From Entophlyctis helioformis (taxonomy: Eukaryota > Chytridiomycota > Chytridiomycetes > Chytridiales > Chytriomycetaceae), in assembly GCA_025526915.1 (NCBI GenBank), contig JAHLKH010000160.1:1-64000 (forward strand): a DNA stretch of 64,000 bases. The letters run 5' to 3'. Under the pieces are notes generated by a model, which was not told where the DNA came from, ran no database searches, and worked only from the letters and a program-made list of their open reading frames with translations. The stretch's first letter is position 1. Each line of letters begins with the position of its first letter. Both the position numbers and the translations under genes were made by a program. This document shows positions 57,819 to 64,000 of this stretch, in pieces.

Positions 57819-59717
57819 GTTGATGCTGATTATTGTGCGAACAGTTGTTGCTGCTGTTTGGTGATGCTTGCTCTTTGGCAAAGACACGGCTCGGAGACTT
57901 TTGTGGTTTCCCAAAAGGACAATGACGTGGCTGCTGGCTTGGTGGGTGGAACACCATTGCAGCTGTGCATCTGGCGATCTGCGATGGTGGCTCAGAATGA
58001 GCTGTGATGCAACCGCAAGGTGTCGCCTGATGCTCGCAGTCTTGCAAGCGATCCGTCTGTCTGCCTGTCTGTGTGTGAATGGCAATGTGCCTGGTTGTTG
58101 TCGATGCAGCGTAGTTGACTTGCAACGACCAAAGAGCGAGTCTGTCCATGATGGCATGCAATACAGACGACGACGAGGCAGGCTGCTCGGACATCTCATG
58201 GACACGGCACGGAGACACCAGGGACAGAGGCAAGTGTTTGCTGCTGCTGCTTGAGTTGCTGGCGTGCCAGACTGCTGCAGAGCATTGGATGCAGCCAGCC
58301 AGCCAGCCAGTCAGCCAGCCCGTCTTGGGTGGATGGATCCATGGGCGTTGTCGCGACGACCACTGCGAGCACCATCAAGGCAGCCTTGTGCATGGACAGC
58401 GTGTGCGGGGCGAGAGGGACGGAGCGACGAGGGCACACAGGCGGCCATGGCATCACGCACCAGTGGCAGAGCATCGCACACCTGCACTGGCCGCACGCTT
58501 GGCTGACTGGCTGACTCAGTCTCGCAGGCTTTGTTGCTGCTGCTGCTGCTTGGTGCCGTGAGATGGACAGCACACACGAACGCGAGACACGCTCAGCCTG
58601 CACGCGGACACGGACGCGACTGACCAAGCCGGGCGACCAAGCAAGTGCAGCACAACAGGACGCTCTCTGTCACATCCCACAGCACGGCAAGAGCACGTCA
58701 GCAGCACTCCGACCATCCAGTGCAGTCCAACGCAGTCCAAGAGCGACGATCAAGCCACCACTCGACGGCAAGTGTTCACAAGGGACAGACGGACGCATGC
58801 ATCTGGCCATCCAAGCCACTCGCACCCAAGCCAAGTCAAGTGGACAAGCCATTCCAAGCCACTCCAGGTCAAGTGGGCATAGAGCCAAGAGTCCCGTGGC
58901 TCGCACAGTCCGAGTGACCAACACCAGCCTCTTGGGGGCAGCAACTGGCTGCTGTTGGTTGCGCAGACTGTGCAGCATGAGCGATCGACTGACTCCTGTC
59001 TGGCACTGCAGGGCTGCTGCGCTGTGGAGCAAGACGGGCTGGAGTGGCTGGGCTTGTGGAGAGCTGCTTGGAAAGACTGCTGGCTGCTGGCTGCTGGCTG
59101 CTGGTGGTGGTGGAGGATGGGAAGGATGGTGGGTACATGGCTGTGAGGGGCGAGTGGATGGACAGCAGACGGACGGCTGGCAGTTGGCTGCTGGAGTGGA
59201 GGCAGGCGTTGGTAGGTCGAGTGTTGGACAGCAGACGGACGGACGGACAGCGGATAGTGTCGGCTGGGAGTGGGATGGCAGGCGTGTGCAGACTGGCAGG
59301 GCATGGTGGCAGCAGCTGTCAGCAGCTGGCTGTGGCATGCCGGCTGTTGCTGTTCCCGCCGCTGTTTGTTGTTGCTGGGCCAAGATGCGCTTCAGATCGT
59401 GGCTGGCTGGCTGGCTGGCTGGCTTGTGCCGACTGCCGCTCTCGGCAAGACAGCAAGGCGAGTGGGGCGGGCGATCGGTGGGCGGCACAGCACTGGCTGG
59501 CATCCACAACCAAGGTAGGCTTGGACAGCCTCGCTCAGTCTCGCTCAGTCGACAACGGCAGCCGCCACGCACAGACACGTTTCCTGTCCAAGTGGCAATG
59601 CCGCCACAGCAGCCAATCAGCTGTCGCCAGCTCGATCTGTGCCAAGCCATCGTCATCAAGTGGCCAAGCAGATGCTGCACCACACAGGCTATCTGTCTGT
59701 CTGTCTGTCTGTCTGCA
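57819..59717. other. Low-complexity non-coding block of the right arm
   Basis: Counterpart of 15711-17573, with CTGG, CAGC and CTGT arrays (for example 59400-59424). A long open plus-strand frame covers much of it but is made of Trp/Ala/Gly repeats, crosses into unrelated sequence and is not kept in frame in the other arm. No gene is supported. Confidence 0.5.
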
Positions 59718-59863
59718 TTGCTGCATCTGGCCGTGTCTGTCCTGGAGGGACAGTTTCTGAAGTTGATGGTGCGGTTGTGGTTGGTTGTTCACGGCTGCTC
59801 ATCCTTGCATCGACCGACTTTGCCACTTTGCCACTTTGGCTTGACAACTCAGATCTGCAAGCA

Positions 59864-62126
59864 ATGCCCAAGAAGCGACCCAGAGAGGCGACTGTCGTGG
59901 CGGTCGAGGCGGTCAGCAGCGTCGCCTCTCCTGCAACCACAACGGCAGTCAAGACAACAGTCGAGGACATCTCCCGTCTTGTCGCAGCAGTTGCCGCCGC
60001 CACTTCTGCAGCCGACACTGCTGCGGCAGCGGCAGCCAGCGCAGCGCAGACGGCTGCCGACGCTGCTCGCATCTCTTTCCAGGCCGCCTCGGACGCCGAG
60101 CAGGCATCGCTTGCCGCACAGGCCGCCGCGCAGGATGCTGTCCAGGCCGCCCAAGCAGTCACGGACGCCGTTGCGGCCTTCACCGTTGACGCTCTCCTCG
60201 CTGCGCCAAAGCACGCAGCTGCAACAGCAGTGCAGCCGCAGCCTGCCCATGGACACAGCCGATTGGACTGGATGCCGACTGCTGTTCTGTCGCACATCTA
60301 CAAACTGGCCGGTACCGGACCCGACAGCATGCAGCGTGCAGACCCGGACAGGTGGTGGTGGGACAGGACACCGGCGGAGGTCCGACTCATGATCCTCAAG
60401 CATGCCGGCCCATTCACGCAGTTCCTGCACGGCGTGCTCAGTCCCAAACAGCTCAAAGACTGCTCGGTACAGCTGTGGACGCAAGTCGTCGAGGCCGACT
60501 GGGACGGCGATCTCTCTCGGCTTCCTGATGTCGGCTGGTCGCTGGAAAAGGACATCACTTATGAGGCCGACATGATGCTTATTCGTTCTCGGTCCATGTA
60601 TCTTCGGATCTGTGCTCGGTTCCCTAAAGCAGCAGGTGTCAACAAGTATGACAGCATCTTGGACAACAACGTCGACTACGGCTACTACGATTCGTACCAG
60701 GTTGTCGACCAGCGCAGCAATGGCAACTACAATGCGGCGGACCAGGCCTTCAACAGATACTCATTGAGCGTCGATTTTTCCAGATGGCATGGTCTGGACC
60801 ACCAGCTTCGCCATGTTGCCATGCGCAACTGCTGGTTTGGCGAGCTGGACTTCAAGTACCCGATCGCACATGGCTGGTACGCCATTAAGCATGGGCACGT
60901 GGACCTGCTCAGGCATCTCATCAGCAACTACGGCGTCGATCTCAGGCGCTATGGCAAGATCAACGTGGACTTCGGCCGTCAGCTATCTGCTGTCGATGTT
61001 GCAGCAGAGGGCGGCCATGTCGAGGTGCTCCAGATGCTCAAAATGGCGGGCAACATGGATTGCTCTGACTGGGCCATGACATCTGCAGCGCAGTACGGAC
61101 ATCTTCCAACAGTCAAGTGGCTCCATAAGCACACGTCGGCTGGATGCCCTTCACGGGCCATGGACAGCGCTGCTGGAAATGGGCATCTCGATGTGGTGCA
61201 ATGGCTGCATGCCAACCGCACTGAGCGATGCACAACTAAGGCGATGGATGAAGCAGCTCGACGTGGCCGGTTGAGATTGTCAAGTTCCTGCATGCCAACC
61301 GACGCGAAGGATGCACGACAGATGCGATGGATGGTGCGGCAAGCTGGGGTCGTCTCGATATTGTCAAGTTCCTGCACAAGAACCGCACTGAAGGATGCAC
61401 ATCCAGGGCGATGGACATGGCGGCTCAATCTGGCCACCTGGAGGTTCTCAAGTTCCTGCATGCCCACCGACGCGTAGGACCATCATTCCACTGCGAAGTC
61501 ATGGATATGACTGCCAACAACGGCCACCTGGACGTTCTCAAGTGGCTCAAGGCCAACTTCGACCTGCCCTACAGCGACACGATTGTGTACGGACCAGCGC
61601 ATGGCGGCCACCTAGCCACCGTCAAGTGGCTGCATGAGCAAGGCATGGGCAAGTGGACCAAGGTCGTCATGAATCTGCAGCCAAGAACGGCCATGTTCCT
61701 GTGCTTGAATGGCTGCATGCCAACCGCACCGAAGGATGCACAGTCGCTGCCATGGATGATGCAGCCTCTCGCGGACACCTCGACGCTATCAAGTGGCTCC
61801 ATGAGCACCGGACGGAAGGATGTACGACCAAGGCTATGGACATGGCGGCCATGGAAGAGCACTGGGAGGTTGTCAAGTGGCTTCACGCCAACCGAACGGA
61901 AGGATGCACCACCCAGGCTATGGACTGGGCCATCTCGCGTGGCAATCTCGACATGGTCAAGTGGTTCCATGCCAACCGCACAGAAGGCTGCACCAGTGGT
62001 CAGATCGAAGCATTGCGTGATCAGCCTTGGTCGACCGAGATGCTCGAGTGGCTCAGAAACACGCCTGGTCTTCGTGTGACGAAGAAGGAGCTTGACCTGT
62101 TTGTGGGCATGGATGATGACGATTAG
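59864..62126 (+). CDS. Ankyrin-repeat protein with Ala-rich N-terminal helix
   Basis: Single exon; about 754 aa after restoring one missing base near 61271 (between ARRGR and LEIVKFLH) and one near 61675 (before SAAKNGH). N-terminus: basic MPKKRPREA, then about 100 residues of Ala-rich coiled coil (AADTAAAAAASAAQTAADAA). A middle region with PAEVRLMILKHAGPF resembles an F-box-like helix, unproven. From about residue 330 come degenerate ankyrin repeats of about 33 residues (GHLDVVQWLHANRTERCT, HWEVVKWLHANRTEGCT), the type abundant in chytrids, amoebae and giant viruses. Ends FVGMDDDD. Such proteins usually act as protein-binding scaffolds; the partner is unknown. The start chosen lies just outside the inverted repeat; an in-frame Met at 59639 is inside it. 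Confidence 0.8.
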
Positions 62127-62610
62127 AGGCGATCGTCATAATGGTGGTAGTCGTAGCAATGGCGACAAGGACAGCAACTCTGGCGATGGTTGCTTTTGCT
62201 GATTGTGGCGATTGTTGTGACGGCAATGGTTGGGGAAAGCAGGAGTCTTGTGTAAGACCAGTGTGTGCATTACTGGTGAATACATTCACTCTCAACGCGT
62301 AGACTATCTGATGTGTTGAGCAAGTCTTGGGCACATATGGCTGAAAGCAGCACTGTGCGGGAAGGGTCTGTTGCAGACCTGGCCGCATCGGGCAGCAAGC
62401 TGTTCCATGGCCTCTGCAATGGTTGCTGCCCTGGCCAAGCTTGAGGCACAACTTGCTCAGATGAAAAAGGCAGCTGTAAGACTGTTCCGCCAGACGGATT
62501 GCCGGCTGGTCTCAGGACAGTGAGTGTGCATGCTGGGAACGGCGAGCAGCAGTCCGTCATCTGCCAAGGTCACGTGACCTTGTGGAAAGGGCCAAAATGA
62601 AATGCAAAAG
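62127..62610. other. Intergenic between the ankyrin gene and tRNA-Leu
   Basis: 484 bp. It contains the ankyrin 3' flank and, next to the tRNA, an AAAAG on the plus strand (TTTT in the tRNA sense, 62606-62609) that serves as a Pol III terminator. No gene is seen. Confidence 0.5.
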
Positions 62611-62692
62611 TGAGCGAAGTGGGATTCGAACCCACGTCTCTTGCGAGACCGCGACCTGAACACGGCGCCTTAGACCACTCGGCCATCCGCCC
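62611..62692 (-). tRNA. tRNA-Leu (anticodon CAG)
   Basis: 82 nt, no intron. The acceptor stem GGGCGGA pairs with TTCGCTC using two G-U pairs. D arm GCC/GGC; anticodon stem CCGTG/CGCGG with loop TTCAGGT gives anticodon CAG (codon CUG). Long variable arm TCTCGCAAGAGAC as in leucine tRNAs; T arm GTGGG-TTCGAAT-CCCAC. A box (TGGCCGAGTGG) and B box (GGTTCGAATCC) are intact. Confidence 0.96.
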
Positions 62693-62705
62693 ACTTATAT
62701 GAGCG

Positions 62706-62841
62706 TGTTGTGCCCAAGCACTATTGCTAGGTGATCGTCTGATATCTCATTTGGATTGGAACGTTACGCGTTATCATTTTATTGTTTTGAATACTGGATT
62801 GTGATTAAACCATCTTTCGACATCTGAGCTGCCTGCCAACA
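62706..62841 (+). repeat. Candidate 5' LTR (136 bp, TGTTG...CA)
   Basis: Starts TGTTGTGCCC and ends ...CCAACA directly before the primer site. TG/CA ends and the TGTTG start are like those of Ty3 sigma LTRs. It is AT-rich compared with its surroundings. The second LTR is outside the window, so the limits are provisional. Confidence 0.55.
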
Positions 62842-62843
62842 TT

Positions 62844-62857
62844 TGGTAGCACTGGGG
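62844..62857 (+). other. Candidate primer-binding site
   Basis: TGGTAGCACTGGGG begins 2 nt after the LTR. TGGTAGC complements a 3' end GCTACCA, as in fungal initiator tRNA-Met, the primer of Ty1 and Ty3. Confidence 0.5.
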
Positions 62858-62861
62858 TAGT

Positions 62862-62963
62862 ATGGACGATCCTGCTACCCTTCAGCCGCAGCAGCTCGCG
62901 GACCAGGTTGCGCAGCTGCAACAGGCACTGCTGGAGACGCAAGCCGCGCTCCACGCAGTTCAG

Positions 62964-63012
<49 letters not shown>

Positions 63013-63947
63013 CGCAGATCATCCAGGCGCTCAACCAGCTTGCCGAGACGCAGAGCTGGATGGCTCAGACCATGGCGGAGGCCCGCCAGGCCACGCCTGT
63101 GCCGGCGCGTAATGGCCCAGCCCATGTCAGCATCCTAAAGTCGCTGGCCAGGCCAGTGGTCTTCGGCGGAGACGAGCCACCCACGGAGACGGCTAAGTTC
63201 GTTGATGATGTGGCGAACTACCTAGCCGCCCTTGACAGGGAGGTGACCCTGGACCAGAGGCTGACGGTTCTTGCCTCTTATCTTAAGGGCAATGCCGCCA
63301 CCTGGTTCAGGAGGTACCGCGAGTCGCACACTGTGCACTCGGTGGAGGAGGTGCTGGCTGCTTTGAAGAAGCAATACCTCAACGTCCATGATGCCATTCG
63401 TGCTGACATGGAGCTGTTCGAGCTCCAGCAGGGCCAGAGCTCGATGGCCGCGTACACCCAGAGGTTCGAGAACCTTCTCGCGCAGCTGCCACGTGATTCT
63501 TACACCGAGTCCACGGCCACCACGGCGTTTGTGCACGGACTGGCGGACCCCATCAAGGACCACGTCACCGTCTATCGCGTCGGCAACCCACATGCGTCGC
63601 TCGACCAGGTCAAGGCCATCGCACGCTTGTACAGTCTGGCGCGCCTCACTGGCAAGAAGAACGGCGGGTCGGGCACGCAGGGCAGGTGGTCGCAGGCGTC
63701 GCAGGTCGTGCCGATGGACGTGGATCTCGATTTCCATCAGCCGCACTTTGCCACCAACCGCGAACGCCTGCGCCGCGAGGCACGCTGTTTTGCCTGCCAT
63801 CGTGCGGACAGGCACCAGCCGGGCTGTCGCAGAGAGCGCTCCTTCCCTCTGCCGCGCAACAGCCAGCTGCGCATGTACCAGCCGCAGCCGTACACGCCGG
63901 TCGAGCAGCCGCCCGCAGCTGCTCCGACGCCTGCGACAAACGCCTGA
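62862..63947 (+). CDS. Retrotransposon Gag polyprotein
   Basis: 361 aa, structural capsid protein of the LTR element. A Gln-rich N-terminus with an uninterrupted poly-Gln run (CAA/CAG, about 62961-63012) is followed by a Ty3/gypsy-type gag domain (AKFVDDVANYLAALDREVTL, GNAATWFRRYRE, FELQQGQSSMAAYTQRFENL, FVHGLADPIKDHV). Near the C-terminus is CFACHRADRHQPGC, a C-x2-C-x5-H-x3-C arrangement, a variant of the usual zinc knuckle. The frame ends at 63947; whether pol is reached by frameshifting or by a separate frame cannot be seen here. Confidence 0.88.
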
Positions 63948-64000
63948 CGGGCCAAGGTGGTGTAGCCCGTCATTGCGTCTCCAATGAAGGGGATCCACCT

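Larger units (their letters stand above)
52739..59717 (-). repeat. Right arm of the 7-kb inverted repeat
   Basis: Reverse-complement partner of 15711-22718. Its inner edge is in MAK5 exon 2 at about 52739 and its outer edge in a GACA/CTGT array near 59690-59717, upstream of the ankyrin gene. Gene order and content equal the left arm. Differences include substitutions and small indels throughout. Because MAK5 is whole here and truncated in the left arm, the right arm looks like the original arrangement (inference). Confidence 0.9.
62706..64000 (+). mobile_element. Ty3-like LTR retrotransposon, 5' part (continues past the window)
   Basis: Candidate 5' LTR (62706-62841), primer-binding site and gag are in order; pol and the 3' LTR would lie beyond base 64000. 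The element starts 13 bp upstream of the tRNA-Leu 5' end, the placement typical of Ty3, with GAGCG (62701-62705) as the possible target duplication. Confidence 0.75.

Noticed and set aside
58563..60392. 609-codon plus-strand open frame across the right arm into the ankyrin region
   Set aside because: Its peptide is made of Trp/Ala/Gly and Ser repeats, it overlaps the real ankyrin gene in another frame, and the frame is not kept in the left arm.
1..64000. Programmed translational frameshifting in many genes
   Set aside because: No shared slippery motif at the sites; most are homopolymer contractions, and the two repeat arms differ in which sites are broken.
1..64000. CRISPR arrays, bacterial operons or prophage
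   Set aside because: No regular spaced repeats; introns, TATA boxes and a type II eukaryotic tRNA-Leu show nuclear fungal DNA.

Overview
The window is nuclear DNA of a GC-rich, intron-rich fungus, most probably a zoosporic (chytrid-type) fungus. Sequence evidence: short GT-AG introns (about 50-100 nt), compact mixed-strand genes, a Polo-like kinase 4 gene with kinase, cryptic polo-box and C-terminal polo-box regions (a centriole-duplication kinase expected in flagellate lineages), an Arp2/3 subunit, a Gcn4-type bZIP factor, an ankyrin protein of the 'KWLHANRTEGCT' type common in chytrids, and a Ty3-like LTR retrotransposon beside a tRNA gene. The placement is an inference; no rRNA or marker phylogeny was possible.

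Layout. 1-15.6 kb is a conserved block: an acidic hypothetical protein (-, runs off the left edge), USP5/Ubp14 deubiquitinase (+), PLK4 (-), RAD54B/Rdh54 (-), GCFC-family splicing factor (-) and a 76-codon TATA-driven ORF (-). 15.7-22.7 kb is the left arm of a 7-kb inverted duplication: low-complexity DNA, an uncharacterised Pro/Ser-rich gene, two related secreted-protein genes and a 5'-truncated MAK5 fragment. A third secreted paralogue and an oligopeptide transporter follow (22.8-26.7 kb). 26.7-29.5 kb is low-complexity DNA. 29.5-53.3 kb holds a Gcn4-like bZIP, a C2H2 factor resembling Crz1, a WDR7/rabconnectin-3-beta protein, HEI10 (CCNB1IP1), an unknown protein, DAHP synthase, dolichol kinase, ARPC2 and the DEAD-box helicase MAK5. 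52.7-59.7 kb is the right arm, an inverted near-copy of 15.7-22.7 kb. An ankyrin gene, tRNA-Leu(CAG) and the start of a Ty3-like element (LTR, primer site, gag) close the window.

How parts relate. Several genes touch recombination and the cell cycle (RAD54B, HEI10, PLK4), ubiquitin (USP5), RNA processing and ribosome biogenesis (GCFC, MAK5), and amino-acid supply (Gcn4-like factor, DAHP synthase, OPT transporter). No operon logic applies; gene ends are very tight (33-59 bp between convergent stop codons, 93-255 bp between divergent starts).

Most interesting points: (1) the 7-kb inverted repeats flank 30 kb and one hinge lies inside MAK5, so recombination between the arms would invert the 30 kb yet rebuild a MAK5 reading frame; (2) a secreted, probably GPI-anchored family present five times; (3) a Ty3-like LTR 13 bp upstream of a tRNA gene; (4) single-base frameshifts in many conserved genes, mostly contractions of short homopolymers, with different sites broken in the two repeat arms, which points to consensus errors rather than pseudogenes.
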